From Stenotrophomonas acidaminiphila (lineage in GTDB: Bacteria; Pseudomonadota; Gammaproteobacteria; Xanthomonadales; Xanthomonadaceae), in contig CP019797.1 in the NCBI GenBank assembly GCA_002951995.1, forward strand, positions 1,906,501 to 1,970,500: DNA of 64,000 bases, read 5' to 3'. Within the stretch, counting starts at the first letter, position 1. Every line of letters starts with the position of its first letter. Below the pieces are notes generated by a model. That model saw only the letters and a list, made by a program, of their open reading frames with translations. It searched no databases and had not been told where the DNA came from. The position numbers and the translations under genes are program-made. Of this stretch, positions 1 through 9,386 are shown in pieces.

Positions 1-1901
1 GCAATGTCGCGGTGTACGTGCCGATCCAGGTCGGCAAGGCCGCGCAGCACTTCGCCCTGGGCGTGATCGTCCCGCAGTCGCTGCTGACCCGGCAGGCCGA
101 CGTGCTGCTGTACATCGTCGTCGCGGTCGGACTGCTGGCCGCGCTGGCGCTGTGCAGCGCGCTGTTCGTGCTGCTGCGGCGGCAGGTGGTGCTGCCGCTG
201 GCCGCCGCCGCCGGCGTCGCCAACGACATCGCCCACGGCAAGCTCGACGGCCGCATCGAGGCCACGCGCCACGACGAGATCGGCACGCTGATGCGCTCCA
301 TGCAGACCATGCAGGGCAACCTGCGCGAGCGCATCGAGCGCGACGCCGCCCTCGCCGCCGAGAACCTGCGCATCCGTTCCGCGCTGGACGACGTCACCAC
401 CAGCGTGATGATCGCCGACGCCGACCTCACCATCATCTACGCCAACCGGCCGCTGTTCCAGATGCTAGGCAAGGCCGAGCAGGACATGCGCCGCGACCTG
501 CCGAACTTCGACATGAAGACCCTGATCGGCAGCAACATCGACGTCTTCCACAAGCACCCCGCGCACCAGCGCAGGATGCTCGGTGAACTGCACGGCACCC
601 ATCGCGCGCAGATCACCGTCGGCAACCACGTCATGCGCCAGATCATCAACCCGGTGACCGACGGCGACGGCAACCGCCTGGGCTACGTGGTGGAGTGGGA
701 CGACCGCACCGTCGAGGTGCAGGTCGAGCGCGAGGTCAGCGGCATCGTCGCCGCCGCCGCCAACGGCGAGCTCTCCGGGCGCATCATGCTGGACGGCAAG
801 AGCGGCTTCCTGCTGCAGCTGTCCGAACAGCTCAACGGCCTGCTGGATAGTTTCGCGTCCAGCGTCGGCCAGGTTTCCACCCTGCTCGGCGCACTGTCGC
901 GCGGCGACCTCACCGCGCGCATGGAAGGCAACTACCAGGGCGTGTTCGCGCGCATCCGCGACGACGCCAACGCCACCGTGGCGCAGCTGACTTCGATCGT
1001 CGGCCGCATCCAGCAGGCCGCGGCCAGCATCAACCTGGCCGCCTCGGAGATCGCCACCGGCAACAACGACCTCTCCCGCCGCACCGAGCAGCAGGCCGCC
1101 AACCTGGAGGAAACCGCCGCCTCGATGGAGGAACTGACCTCCACCGTGCGCCAGAACGCCGAACACGCGCGCCAGGCCAACCAGCTCGCCCAGGGCGCGG
1201 CCGGCGTCGCCTCGCAGGGCGGCCAGGTGGTCGGCCAGGTGGTCACCACCATGGCCGACATCGAGGCCTCCTCGAAGAAGATCGCCGACATCATCAGCGT
1301 GATCGACGGCATCGCCTTCCAGACCAACATCCTGGCGCTCAACGCCGCGGTGGAAGCGGCCCGTGCCGGCGAACAGGGCCGCGGCTTCGCCGTGGTCGCC
1401 TCGGAAGTGCGCACCCTGGCGCAGCGCTCGGCCGGCGCCGCCAAGGAGATCAAGGAACTGATCGAGAATTCGGTGGACAAGGTTTCCGAAGGCTCGGCGC
1501 TGGTCCACCAGGCCGGCAGCACCATGGGCGAGATCGTGACCTCGGTGCAGCGGGTGACCGACATCATGGCCGAGATCTCGGCCGCCTCGCAGGAACAGAC
1601 CGCCGGCATCGAGCAGGTCAACCAGACCGTGATGCAGATGGACGAAACCACCCAGCAGAACGCCGCGCTGGTGGAGGAAGCCACCGCCGCCGCGCGTTCG
1701 ATGGAGGAACAGGCGCACCAGCTGAGCGAAGCGGTCGCCCTGTTCCACCTCGACGATGCCGCCGCCGCGCCGGCCATTGCCCCGCCGGCCCCCCGCCGCG
1801 CCGTCGCCCCGGCCCGGGCCCCGGCGCCGAAGCTGGCGCCCGCGCCGCGCGTGATCGCGCCGGCGAAGGACGCCGATGGTGGCGACTGGCAGGAGTTCTG
1901 A
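1..1901 (+). CDS. Methyl-accepting chemotaxis protein 1 (5' end outside window)
   Basis: This is the C-terminal part of a chemoreceptor; the reading frame is already open at the left edge (first full codon at base 3), so the start lies upstream. The visible protein begins in the last strand of a periplasmic Cache-type sensor (FALGVIVP, matching the end of the sensor in the next receptor). It continues with one membrane helix, a HAMP domain, a cytoplasmic PAS domain (about 115-235 of the visible part), a second HAMP-like linker and a long MCP signalling hairpin containing the conserved tip around [14 protein letters not shown]. An Ala/Pro-rich flexible tail ends in DWQEF, which resembles the NWETF-type pentapeptide that tethers CheR and CheB in other receptors. 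The role is to modulate CheA kinase through CheW. The ligand cannot be inferred. The PAS domain is almost identical to that of the receptor at 4966. Confidence 0.95.
   Translation, partial: NVAVYVPIQVGKAAQHFALGVIVPQSLLTRQADVLLYIVVAVGLLAALALCSALFVLLRRQVVLPLAAAAGVANDIAHGKLDGRIEATRHDEIGTLMRSMQTMQGNLRERIERDAALAAENLRIRSALDDVTTSVMIADADLTIIYANRPLFQMLGKAEQDMRRDLPNFDMKTLIGSNIDVFHKHPAHQRRMLGELHGTHRAQITVGNHVMRQIINPVTDGDGNRLGYVVEWDDRTVEVQVEREVSGIVAAAANGELSGRIMLDGKSGFLLQLSEQLNGLLDSFASSVGQVSTLLGALSRGDLTARMEGNYQGVFARIRDDANATVAQLTSIVGRIQQAAASINLAASEIATGNNDLSRRTEQQAANLEETAASMEELTSTVRQNAEHARQANQLAQGAAGVASQGGQVVGQVVTTMADIEASSKKIADIISVIDGIAFQTNILALNAAVEAARAGEQGRGFAVVASEVRTLAQRSAGAAKEIKELIENSVDKVSEGSALVHQAGSTMGEIVTSVQRVTDIMAEISAASQEQTAGIEQVNQTVMQMDETTQQNAALVEEATAAARSMEEQAHQLSEAVALFHLDDAAAAPAIAPPAPRRAVAPARAPAPKLAPAPRVIAPAKDADGGDWQEF
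1051..1714 (+). repeat. MCP signalling-module repeat (copy 1 of 5)
   Basis: About 660 bases coding for the methylation helices and kinase-control tip recur in each receptor gene, in phase. The copies are 1051-1714, 3827-4490, 6494-7157, 10903-11566 and 13366-14029. Copies 1, 2, 3 and 5 differ only at scattered single bases, mostly silent. Copy 4 has more changes but keeps long exact blocks. Copies 1, 2 and 5 share further identity upstream, from about 940 in copy 1. These direct repeats fit recent duplication or continuing gene conversion. Confidence 0.9.
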
Positions 1902-1986
1902 GCCGGTCCAGGCCGCGGGCTGCCGCCGGTTTCGAATGAAGCCGGCGGTCCGGCGCGGGTTTTCCGACGGACGGCAGCGGCGGCCC

Positions 1987-2013
1987 TCAAGAACCGCCGC
2001 CGCCGACCGATGA
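1987..2013 (+). promoter_or_regulatory. Possible sigma-28 promoter for second MCP
   Basis: TCAA, a 15-base spacer and ACCGATGA match the spacing of the flagellar FliA promoter (TAAA-N15-GCCGATAA) with two mismatches in the -10 element. It lies about 55 bases before the proposed start of the second receptor. It is weaker than the sites at 7368 and 8239, and the call rests on analogy with them. Confidence 0.45.
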
Positions 2014-2067
2014 AGCAGGAGATTCCGCCCTCATCGGTCCCTCCATGTCCGTCTCGTCCCCCGTTCC

Positions 2068-4689
2068 TTGTCCGGCGAACGCAAGAGCAGCGTCGCCACC
2101 CGCCTGATGCTGGGCATCGCCCTGATCGCCCTGGCCGCGTTCGGCCTCACCGCCGCGATCAGCTACTGGAAGAGCAGCCGCGCCCTGCTGGCCTCCTCGC
2201 AGGCGACGCTGGAGAACCTCGCCCGCTTCGAGGCCCAGCACCTGTCCACCGAGATGAGCCAGACCTACGACGCGGTGCAGACCCTGGCCGAAAACCTGGC
2301 CACCCAGCGCGGGCAGATCAGCCGCGCCGCCGTCTCGCAGACCTTCCGCCAGCAGATGGAGCTGCACCCGGAGCGCGCCGGCATGTGCGTGCTGTGGGAG
2401 CCGGATGCATTCGACGGCAATGACGCGCAGTTCGTCGATGCCCCGGAGCACGACGCCAGCGGCCGCTTCATGAGCTACTGGGCGCGGGTCGGCGGCGAGC
2501 TGGTCAGCGAGCCGCTGCGCGATTACGAGGATCCCAAACTGGGCGCCTGGTACGTCACCCCCAGGACGCTGAAGAAGCCGGTCATCATCGAGCCGTATGC
2601 CTATGAGGTCGGCGGCAAGACGCTGATGCTGACCACCATCGCGATTCCGATCATGGACGGCGACAAAGTGCTGGGCGTGGTCACCTCCGACTTCGAGCTT
2701 TCGGCGCTGCAGGCGCGCATCGCCGAGCTCCGGCCGATGGGCCAGGGCCGCACCGAACTGCTGTCGCCGATGGGCATGGTGGTGGCCTCGCCGGACCCGG
2801 CCAACGTCGGCAAGACCCGCGACGACGACACCACCAAAGCGATCCTGGCCGCCGTCGCCGAGGACAAGCTCTACAGCAACTTCCAGGCCGATGGGAACGG
2901 GATGGTGCAGGTCTATGCGCCGCTGCGCATCGGCAAGAGCGACCGCCGCTTCGCGCTGGGGGTGATGGTCCCGCGCGACCTGCTCACCGCGCAGGCACGC
3001 TCGCTGCTGGGGCTGGTGGCGCTGGTCGGGCTGCTCGCCGCCGCTTCGCTCTGCGCGGGCCTGTGGCTGCTGCTGCGGGCCATGGTGCTGCGCCCGCTGG
3101 CCGACGCGGTGCGCGTGTCCGCCGACGTCGCCCAGGGCAGGCTGGACACCCCGATCCCGGCGCGCCGCAACGACGAACTGGGCCAGCTGCTGCGGGCCCA
3201 GTCGCACATGCGCGACCAGATCCGCGCGGTGATCGATGCCCAGGGTGAGATGGCCGCGCGCCACGACGCCGGCAGCGTGAGCCACCGCATCGATGCCTCC
3301 CGTTTCCCCGGCGATTACGGGGTGATGGTCGCCGGCACCAACCAGCTGGTCTCCAGCCACCTGGAGGTGACCGCGCGGATCGTCGAAGTGATGCAGCGCT
3401 ATGCGCACGGCGACCTGTCGGTGGACATGGACCGCCTGCCGGGCGAGAAAGCCGCCATCACCCGGGCCATGGACGAGACCAAGGCCAGCCTGTCGGCGAT
3501 CAATGCCGAGATCAAGCGCCTGGCCGGTGCCGCGGCCGCGGGCGATTTCAGCGTGCGCGGCGATGCCACACGCTTCGAGCACGACTTCCGCGACATGGTG
3601 GCCGGGCTCAACCGCCTGATGGAAACCACCGACGGCAACCTGTCCGAGGTCTCCGCGCTGCTGCAGGCCATCGCCCGCGGCGACCTGACCGCGCGCATGC
3701 ACGGCGAGTTCCAGGGCGTGTTCGCGCGGATGCGCGACGACGCCAACGCCACCGTGGCGCAGCTGACCTCGATCGTCGGCCGCATCCAGCAGGCCGCGGC
3801 CAGCATCAACCTGGCCGCCTCGGAGATCGCCACCGGCAACAACGACCTCTCCCGCCGCACCGAGCAGCAGGCCGCCAACCTGGAGGAGACCGCCGCCTCG
3901 ATGGAGGAACTGACCTCCACCGTGCGCCAGAACGCCGAACACGCGCGCCAGGCCAACCAACTCGCCCAGGGCGCGGCCGGGGTCGCCTCGCAGGGCGGCC
4001 AGGTGGTCGGCCAGGTGGTCACCACCATGGCCGACATCGAGGCCTCCTCGAAGAAGATCGCCGACATCATCAGCGTGATCGACGGCATCGCCTTCCAGAC
4101 CAACATCCTGGCGCTCAACGCCGCGGTGGAAGCGGCGCGGGCCGGCGAACAGGGCCGCGGCTTCGCCGTGGTCGCCTCGGAAGTGCGCACCCTGGCGCAG
4201 CGTTCGGCCGGCGCCGCCAAGGAGATCAAGGAGCTGATCGAGAATTCGGTGGACAAGGTTTCCGAAGGCTCGGCGCTGGTCCATCAGGCCGGCAGCACCA
4301 TGGGCGAGATCGTGACCTCGGTGCAGCGGGTGACCGACATCATGGCCGAGATCTCGGCCGCCTCGCAGGAACAGAGCGCCGGCATCGAGCAGGTCAACCA
4401 GACCGTGATGCAGATGGACGAGACCACCCAGCAGAACGCCGCGCTGGTGGAGGAAGCCACCGCCGCCGCGCGCTCGATGGAGGAACAGGCCACCCAGCTG
4501 GCCGCGGCGGTCGCCCTGTTCCACCTCGACGATGCCGCGGCGGCGCCGGCGGCCGCGCCGTCCCCGCTGCCGCCCGCCGCCCGGCGCGCCGCCGCGCGTC
4601 CCGCCGTGGCGCCGCCGCGCGCGCAGCCCGGCGCGGCACGCAGGACCGAGCCGGCGCTGGCCGACGGCGACGACTGGCAGGAGTTCTGA
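2068..4689 (+). CDS. Methyl-accepting chemotaxis protein 2 (dCache sensor)
   Basis: Complete chemoreceptor of about 873 residues. An N-terminal membrane helix (about 12-30) is followed by a large periplasmic double-Cache-like domain (about 40-300), with the typical [19 protein letters not shown] segment near its middle. A second membrane helix comes at about 310-335. Several HAMP-like segments and the signalling hairpin follow, and the protein ends in DWQEF, a probable CheR/CheB tether. The sensor type is typical of small-molecule (often amino-acid) receptors, but the ligand is unknown. The start is uncertain. The only start-like codon in frame near the N-terminus is TTG at 2068, while an ATG at 2045 is in another frame and would need a one-base shift to join. 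Either the gene uses TTG or the sequence has a small indel here. Confidence 0.9.
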   Translation: MSGERKSSVATRLMLGIALIALAAFGLTAAISYWKSSRALLASSQATLENLARFEAQHLSTEMSQTYDAVQTLAENLATQRGQISRAAVSQTFRQQMELHPERAGMCVLWEPDAFDGNDAQFVDAPEHDASGRFMSYWARVGGELVSEPLRDYEDPKLGAWYVTPRTLKKPVIIEPYAYEVGGKTLMLTTIAIPIMDGDKVLGVVTSDFELSALQARIAELRPMGQGRTELLSPMGMVVASPDPANVGKTRDDDTTKAILAAVAEDKLYSNFQADGNGMVQVYAPLRIGKSDRRFALGVMVPRDLLTAQARSLLGLVALVGLLAAASLCAGLWLLLRAMVLRPLADAVRVSADVAQGRLDTPIPARRNDELGQLLRAQSHMRDQIRAVIDAQGEMAARHDAGSVSHRIDASRFPGDYGVMVAGTNQLVSSHLEVTARIVEVMQRYAHGDLSVDMDRLPGEKAAITRAMDETKASLSAINAEIKRLAGAAAAGDFSVRGDATRFEHDFRDMVAGLNRLMETTDGNLSEVSALLQAIARGDLTARMHGEFQGVFARMRDDANATVAQLTSIVGRIQQAAASINLAASEIATGNNDLSRRTEQQAANLEETAASMEELTSTVRQNAEHARQANQLAQGAAGVASQGGQVVGQVVTTMADIEASSKKIADIISVIDGIAFQTNILALNAAVEAARAGEQGRGFAVVASEVRTLAQRSAGAAKEIKELIENSVDKVSEGSALVHQAGSTMGEIVTSVQRVTDIMAEISAASQEQSAGIEQVNQTVMQMDETTQQNAALVEEATAAARSMEEQATQLAAAVALFHLDDAAAAPAAAPSPLPPAARRAAARPAVAPPRAQPGAARRTEPALADGDDWQEF

Positions 4690-4695
4690 TCCAAC

Positions 4696-4728
4696 GCCGA
4701 CGGGCCCCCACCGGCGGGGCCCGTCGGC
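4696..4728 (+). terminator. Terminator-like hairpin after MCP 2
   Basis: A perfect 13-base-pair stem (GCCGACGGGCCCC paired with GGGGCCCGTCGGC) with a 7-base loop starts six bases after the MCP 2 stop codon. There is no T-run, so it may stabilise the mRNA end or assist termination. The rest of the gap to 4965 holds no gene that I can see. Confidence 0.6.
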
Positions 4729-4965
4729 GCCTGCCCCGGCGGGGCGGGAGGCAACGCCGGTAGTGCGCCATCCCGCGGAAAGCCTGTTCCGTGATGCCAG
4801 TCGCACTGCAATCCCGCCGGCGGTCATGCAACCGCCACGTACCCGCCCGCGGCGCTGCAGCCACGGAACCGGGCGCCGATATCGCGGGAAGGCAGGCGGC
4901 CGTGTCGTGGCAGGGGCCGCAGGGCCTGTTCTTCCATGCACGGTGACGGAAAAGGAAACAGACGC

Positions 4966-7326
4966 ATGAACGCCCACCCCGCCCTGCGCGTCTTCAGCGA
5001 CCTGCCGCTGCGCCGCAAATTCATCCTCATGCTCGCGGTCCTGGCCACCGGGATCATCGCCCTGTGCCTGGTCACCGCCCGGCGCAACCACGACGAACTG
5101 CTGCGCAACGAGCGCAATGCCCTGCACACCCGCGTGGAGGCGGCGCTGGCGCTGGCCAACCGTTACGCCGACCGCGCCGCCGCCGGCGAACTGGGCGAGG
5201 ACGAGGCCCGCCGCCAGGCGCTGGCGGCCATCGAGTCGCTGCGCAGCGCCAACGGCAGCGACTACCTGTGGGTGAACGACGAACACCCCACCATGCTGAT
5301 GCACCCCTACCAGACCGCGCTGAACGGCAAGGACCTCAGCGACGCCACCAGTGCCGACGGCAAGAAGATCTTCGTGGAGATGGTCAGGCTTGCACAGCGC
5401 AACGGCGGCGGCTTCCTCGACTACACCTGGCCCAAGCCCGGCGTCGACGGCGCGGTGCAGAAGATCTCCTACGTCGGCCTGCACAAGCGCTGGGGCTGGA
5501 TCATCGGCAGCGGCGAGTACACCGACGACATCGCCGCGCGCGCCTGGAGCTTCGGCCGGGTGCTGATCGTGGCCGGCATGCTGGTGTTGCTGGCGGCGCT
5601 GCTGGTGTGCTGGCTGATCGCGCGCTCGATCCTGCGCCCGCTGTCCGGTGCGGTGGGTGCGATCCAGGCGGTCTCGCACGGCGATCTCGACGTGCGCGTG
5701 GACTACCGCTCGCGCGACGAGATCGGGCAGATGTATGCCGCCATCGGCGAGATGATCGCCCAGCTCAAGGCCCGGGCCGACCAGGACCGCGCCCGCGCCG
5801 CCGAGGACCTGCGCATCCGCACCGCGCTGGACGACGTCACCACCAGCGTGATGATCGCCGACGCCGACCTGAACATCATCTACGCCAACCGGCCGTTGAT
5901 GGAGATGCTGGGCAAGGCCGAGCAGGACATGCGCCGCGACCTGCCCCACTTCGACACGCGCACGCTGATCGGCAGCAACATCGACATCTTCCACCGGCAC
6001 CCGGCGCACCAGCGCGGGCTGCTTGGCGGGCTGCATGGCACCCACCACGCGCAGATCACCGTCGGCGGCCATGTCATGCGCCAGATCATCAACCCGGTCA
6101 CCGACGCCGACGGCAACCGCCTGGGCTACGTGGTGGAATGGGACGACCGCACCGTGGAGGTGCGGATCGAGCAGGAAGTCAGCGACATCATCGTGGCCGC
6201 CTCGCATGGCGACCTCTCCGGCCGCATCCGACTGGAGGACAAGAGCGGCTTCCTGCTGCAGCTGTCCGAACAGCTCAATGGCCTGCTGGCCGCCATCGGC
6301 TCCAGCGTCGAGCAGGTCTCGGGCGTGCTGCGCGCGCTCTCGCAGGGCGACCTCACCGTGCAGATGGAAGGCGACTACCGCGGCACGTTCGCCGCCATGC
6401 GCGACGACGCCAACGCCACCGTGGTCCAGCTCACCGGCATCATCGACCGCATCCAGACCGCGACGTCGCGCATCCACCAGGCGGCGGCGGAGATCGCCAC
6501 CGGCAACAACGACCTCTCCCGCCGCACCGAGCAGCAGGCCGCCAACCTGGAGGAGACCGCCGCCTCGATGGAGGAACTGACCTCCACCGTGCGCCAGAAC
6601 GCCGAACACGCGCGCCAGGCCAACCAGCTCGCCCAGGGCGCGGCCGGGGTCGCCTCGCAGGGCGGCCAGGTGGTCGGCCAGGTGGTCACCACCATGGCCG
6701 ACATCGAGGCCTCCTCGAAGAAGATCGCCGACATCATCAGCGTGATCGACGGCATCGCCTTCCAGACCAACATCCTGGCGCTCAACGCCGCGGTGGAAGC
6801 GGCGCGGGCCGGCGAACAGGGCCGCGGCTTCGCCGTGGTCGCCTCGGAAGTGCGCACCCTGGCGCAGCGCTCGGCCGGCGCCGCCAAGGAGATCAAGGAG
6901 CTGATCGAAAGTTCGGTGGACAAGGTTTCCGAAGGCTCGGCGCTGGTCCACCAGGCCGGCAGCACCATGGGCGAGATCGTGACCTCGGTGCAGCGGGTGA
7001 CCGACATCATGGCCGAGATCTCCGCCGCCTCGCAGGAACAGAGCGCCGGCATCGAGCAGGTCAACCAGACCGTCACCCAGATGGACGAGACCACCCAGCA
7101 GAACGCCGCGTTGGTGGAGGAAGCCACCGCCGCCGCGCGCGCGATGGAGGAACAGGCCAACGACCTGGCCACGGCGGTGTCGATGTTCCGCACCACGACC
7201 CGCCATGCCCCCGCGCGCCCGGCACTCACGATCGTGACGCCGGCCAGGCCGCAGGCGCCACCGCACGCGCCATCGCGGCCACTGCCCGCGCCGCCGGCGG
7301 ATGGCGGCAACTGGCAGGAATTCTGA
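4966..7326 (+). CDS. Methyl-accepting chemotaxis protein 3 (sCache plus PAS)
   Basis: Complete chemoreceptor of 786 residues. The ATG at 4966 is preceded by AAAGGAAA. A membrane helix at about 15-35 leads into a periplasmic single-Cache (Cache_2) domain with the motifs [16 protein letters not shown] and [14 protein letters not shown] second membrane helix lies at about 195-215. HAMP, a PAS domain nearly identical to that of MCP 1, a second HAMP-like segment and the signalling hairpin follow. It ends in NWQEF, the closest match in this set to the classical NWETF tether. sCache domains of this motif type commonly bind small carboxylates, but the ligand here is only a guess. A GCCGATAT element at 4875-4882 could be part of a sigma-28 promoter, but its upstream half (TGCA) is poor. 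Confidence 0.95.
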   Translation: MNAHPALRVFSDLPLRRKFILMLAVLATGIIALCLVTARRNHDELLRNERNALHTRVEAALALANRYADRAAAGELGEDEARRQALAAIESLRSANGSDYLWVNDEHPTMLMHPYQTALNGKDLSDATSADGKKIFVEMVRLAQRNGGGFLDYTWPKPGVDGAVQKISYVGLHKRWGWIIGSGEYTDDIAARAWSFGRVLIVAGMLVLLAALLVCWLIARSILRPLSGAVGAIQAVSHGDLDVRVDYRSRDEIGQMYAAIGEMIAQLKARADQDRARAAEDLRIRTALDDVTTSVMIADADLNIIYANRPLMEMLGKAEQDMRRDLPHFDTRTLIGSNIDIFHRHPAHQRGLLGGLHGTHHAQITVGGHVMRQIINPVTDADGNRLGYVVEWDDRTVEVRIEQEVSDIIVAASHGDLSGRIRLEDKSGFLLQLSEQLNGLLAAIGSSVEQVSGVLRALSQGDLTVQMEGDYRGTFAAMRDDANATVVQLTGIIDRIQTATSRIHQAAAEIATGNNDLSRRTEQQAANLEETAASMEELTSTVRQNAEHARQANQLAQGAAGVASQGGQVVGQVVTTMADIEASSKKIADIISVIDGIAFQTNILALNAAVEAARAGEQGRGFAVVASEVRTLAQRSAGAAKEIKELIESSVDKVSEGSALVHQAGSTMGEIVTSVQRVTDIMAEISAASQEQSAGIEQVNQTVTQMDETTQQNAALVEEATAAARAMEEQANDLATAVSMFRTTTRHAPARPALTIVTPARPQAPPHAPSRPLPAPPADGGNWQEF

Positions 7327-7367
7327 GCCACGGGCCGGGCGATGGCGCCGGACCGCCACCCCGGCGC

Positions 7368-7394
7368 TAAAGAGCCAGGCGATGGAGCCGATAC
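7368..7394 (+). promoter_or_regulatory. Sigma-28 (FliA) promoter for ycgR
   Basis: TAAAGAGC, 11 bases, then GCCGATAC is close to the flagellar sigma-28 consensus TAAAGTTT-N11-GCCGATAA. It lies 62 bases before the ycgR start, in the gap after MCP 3, so the PilZ gene is probably switched on with late flagellar genes. Confidence 0.85.
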
Positions 7395-7456
7395 ACGGAG
7401 GTACCCTGCCGGTATGCTGTTGCCCCCAGGCCTCCGCCCTCCCTGTTCCAGAGATC

Positions 7457-8230
7457 ATGTCAGAGCGCGAACCGACGGAATCCGCCCCTTCCTCCTTCGA
7501 CGGCAGCCTGTATGCCGACGAGAAGTACATGGTTCGCAATCCGCGCCAGATCCGCCTGCTGCTGCAGGCGATGATCGACCAGCGTGCCACGGTCGCGGTC
7601 CACCCCGATGGCCGCGAACAGTCCTATCCCAGCGCGGTGCTGGACGTGGACGAGGACACCCTGCTGCTGGACGGCAGCCCGCTGCCCGCGGTCAACCGCA
7701 GCGTCGGCGAAGCCTCGCATTTGCTGTGCTTCGCGCAGGTGGACCGGGTGATGGTGCGCTTCCGCCTGGAACACCCGGAAGTGCTGGTGGAGGACGGGCG
7801 CACGGCGTTCCGCCTCGCCTTCCCGGAAGAGGCCTATCACCTGCAGCGCCGCGAGCTGTACCGGCTGGAAACCCCGGTCGGCGATTCGCCCTGGTGCGTG
7901 TTCCCCGATCCGCAGGGCGCCGAGCCGCTGCGCTGGCGCGTGGTCGACATCAGCGCCGGCGGCATCGCCGTGCTGCTGCCGCCGGACCTGAACCTGCTGC
8001 GGCTGCAGCAGCGGCTGGCCGGCTGCGAACTGCAACTGCCCGACTCGGCGCCGATCGCGGTCACCCTGGTGGTCTGCAGCCAGCTGGTGCGCAAGCAGGC
8101 CAACGGCATGGAGCAGCAGCGCGTGGGCCTGCGCTTCGAGGACCTGCCGCGCGGCGCCGACGCCGCCATCCAGCGCTACATCTTCCGGGTCGACCGCGAG
8201 CGCAAGGCGCGCAAGAACGGCGGCGCATAG
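7457..8230 (+). CDS. ycgR: Flagellar brake protein YcgR (PilZ, c-di-GMP-binding)
   Basis: A 257-residue protein with an N-terminal YcgR-type domain (about 15-125) and a C-terminal PilZ domain. The PilZ cyclic di-GMP motifs are both visible: RRELYR (RxxxR type) at about 132-137 and DISAGG (DxSxxG) at about 165-170. In enterobacteria YcgR binds cyclic di-GMP and slows or biases the flagellar motor. Its place inside a receptor/cheW cluster and its own sigma-28 promoter support that role here. The start at 7457 follows directly after the promoter-bearing gap; longer in-frame extensions would overlap the end of MCP 3 and are not credible. Confidence 0.9.
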   Translation: MSEREPTESAPSSFDGSLYADEKYMVRNPRQIRLLLQAMIDQRATVAVHPDGREQSYPSAVLDVDEDTLLLDGSPLPAVNRSVGEASHLLCFAQVDRVMVRFRLEHPEVLVEDGRTAFRLAFPEEAYHLQRRELYRLETPVGDSPWCVFPDPQGAEPLRWRVVDISAGGIAVLLPPDLNLLRLQQRLAGCELQLPDSAPIAVTLVVCSQLVRKQANGMEQQRVGLRFEDLPRGADAAIQRYIFRVDRERKARKNGGA

Positions 8231-8238
8231 CGGGCACC

Positions 8239-8265
8239 TAAAGTTCCGGCGGCCATGGCCGATAC
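8239..8265 (+). promoter_or_regulatory. Sigma-28 (FliA) promoter for cheW
   Basis: TAAAGTTC, 11 bases, then GCCGATAC: 14 of 16 consensus positions match the FliA promoter. It begins 8 bases after the ycgR stop codon and ends about 50 bases before the cheW start. Confidence 0.88.
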
Positions 8266-8314
8266 ACGGGTGACGCCCCTCCGTACCCGCATCCCGCCAG
8301 GATCAGGACCCCAG

Positions 8315-8806
8315 ATGAACGACACCAGCGCCCACGCCGCCACCTCCGGCGGCGAGTACCTCAGCTTCACGCTTGGCAACGAGCACTATGGGGTGGACAT
8401 CCTCAAAGTGCAGGAAATCCGCGGCTACGACGCGGTCACCCGGGTGCCGGATGCACCGGACTACATCAAGGGCGTGATCAACCTGCGCGGCACCATCGTG
8501 CCGGTGATCGACCTGCGCCTGAAGCTGCGCCTGGACGAGGCCCGCTACGACGCCTTCACCGTGATGATCGTGCTCAACGTCGAGGACCGCGTGGTCGGCA
8601 TCGTCGTGGACAGCGTCTCCGACGTGATCCCGCTGAGCGCCGAGCAGATCCGCCCGAAGCCCGAATTCGGCGCCGCGGTGGACACCCGCTTCATCTCCGG
8701 CATCGGCACCCAGGACGAGCGCATGCTGATCCTGCTGGACATCGAGACCCTGCTCGATACCGCCGACCTGGGGCAGGCCGCCACCACCGAAGAAGCCGCC
8801 GCCTGA
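8315..8806 (+). CDS. cheW: Chemotaxis coupling protein CheW
   Basis: A 163-residue single-domain CheW. It couples receptor tips to the kinase CheA in the chemoreceptor array. The fold motifs are clear: EYLSFTLGNEHYGVDILKVQEI near the start of the domain (about 13-35), then VINLRGTIVPVIDLR (about 56-70) and VVDSVSDVI (about 99-107). The ATG at 8315 has an AGGATCAGGAC stretch upstream; an earlier in-frame codon at 8255 falls inside the sigma-28 promoter and is rejected. No cheA or cheY is in the window, so they must be encoded elsewhere, probably just to the left in the flagellar region. Confidence 0.95.
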   Translation: MNDTSAHAATSGGEYLSFTLGNEHYGVDILKVQEIRGYDAVTRVPDAPDYIKGVINLRGTIVPVIDLRLKLRLDEARYDAFTVMIVLNVEDRVVGIVVDSVSDVIPLSAEQIRPKPEFGAAVDTRFISGIGTQDERMLILLDIETLLDTADLGQAATTEEAAA

Positions 8807-8844
8807 CAAAGCGTGGCGGCCATCACAGTTCCTGGCATGCCCTA

Positions 8845-8871
8845 TCAATCATTGCCCGCGCCGGCCGATAC
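8845..8871 (+). promoter_or_regulatory. Probable sigma-28 promoter for secreted OB-fold-like protein
   Basis: TCAA, 15 bases, then GCCGATAC. The -10 half is as in the two stronger sites and the -35 half has one mismatch to TAAA. It sits 50 bases before the gene at 8921. Confidence 0.6.
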
Positions 8872-8920
8872 CGAGCGCATGGCCGGCCGTTTGCCGGTGC
8901 AACCCAATCCGGAGAAAAAG

Positions 8921-9301
8921 ATGTCCAAGCCCTTCATTTCGCTGATGTCCGCGGCCCTGCTGGCAAGCGTCTCCCTGGCCGCCGCCGCCGACGAGATGAT
9001 CCCGCCGGAGAACGCCCCGCGCTTCGCCGGCAAGGACGGCATGGTCTGCGGCAAGGTCGAAAAGGCCCGCTACGCCGAAGGTTCCGAAGGCCAGCCGACG
9101 TTCCTGCACATGGGCGGTTCGTTCCCGCGCCACACCTTCTCGGCCCGCATCCCGGGCTCGGCGCGCGGCAACTTCAACTTTGACCTGATGACGCTCGAGG
9201 GCAAGACCGTGTGCGCGATCGGCAAGATCCAGCGCGACGCCTCGCGCGCCGAGATCGAAGTCACCTCGCCGTCGAGCCTGAAGCTGGCCAACATCAAGTA
9301 A
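8921..9301 (+). CDS. Small exported OB-fold-like protein of unknown function
   Basis: A 126-residue protein with a clear signal peptide (cleavage likely after AAA at about 23) and a good ribosome-binding site (GGAGAAAAAG right before the ATG). The mature part has the layout of a small nucleic-acid-binding-like OB-fold found in many exported proteins: [12 protein letters not shown], then [17 protein letters not shown], then [11 protein letters not shown] and a final [10 protein letters not shown] strand. Two cysteines (about 43 and 98) could form a periplasmic disulfide. I cannot assign a function. Its place between cheW and an MCP, with a likely FliA promoter, suggests co-expression with the chemotaxis machinery, but a direct role is inference. 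Confidence 0.8.
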   Translation: MSKPFISLMSAALLASVSLAAAADEMIPPENAPRFAGKDGMVCGKVEKARYAEGSEGQPTFLHMGGSFPRHTFSARIPGSARGNFNFDLMTLEGKTVCAIGKIQRDASRAEIEVTSPSSLKLANIK

Positions 9302-9386
9302 TCCATCCCGTCGACGCCGCGCTGGCCCGGCCGGCGCGGGCCCCGGCGCGCCCGTGCCGGGGAACGCAGCAGGAGACCGTGCACCC

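Noticed and set aside
4856-4882. Sigma-28 promoter before MCP 3 (TGCA-N15-GCCGATAT)
   Set aside because: The -10 half is good but the -35 half is poor, so it is mentioned in the gene entry but not listed as a feature.
1987-7590. A 1867-residue open frame on the minus strand
   Set aside because: It runs antisense to MCP 2, MCP 3 and ycgR. Its protein is a repetitive His/Gly/Asp/Val-rich sequence typical of reversed GC-rich codons, and the plus-strand products are clear family members.
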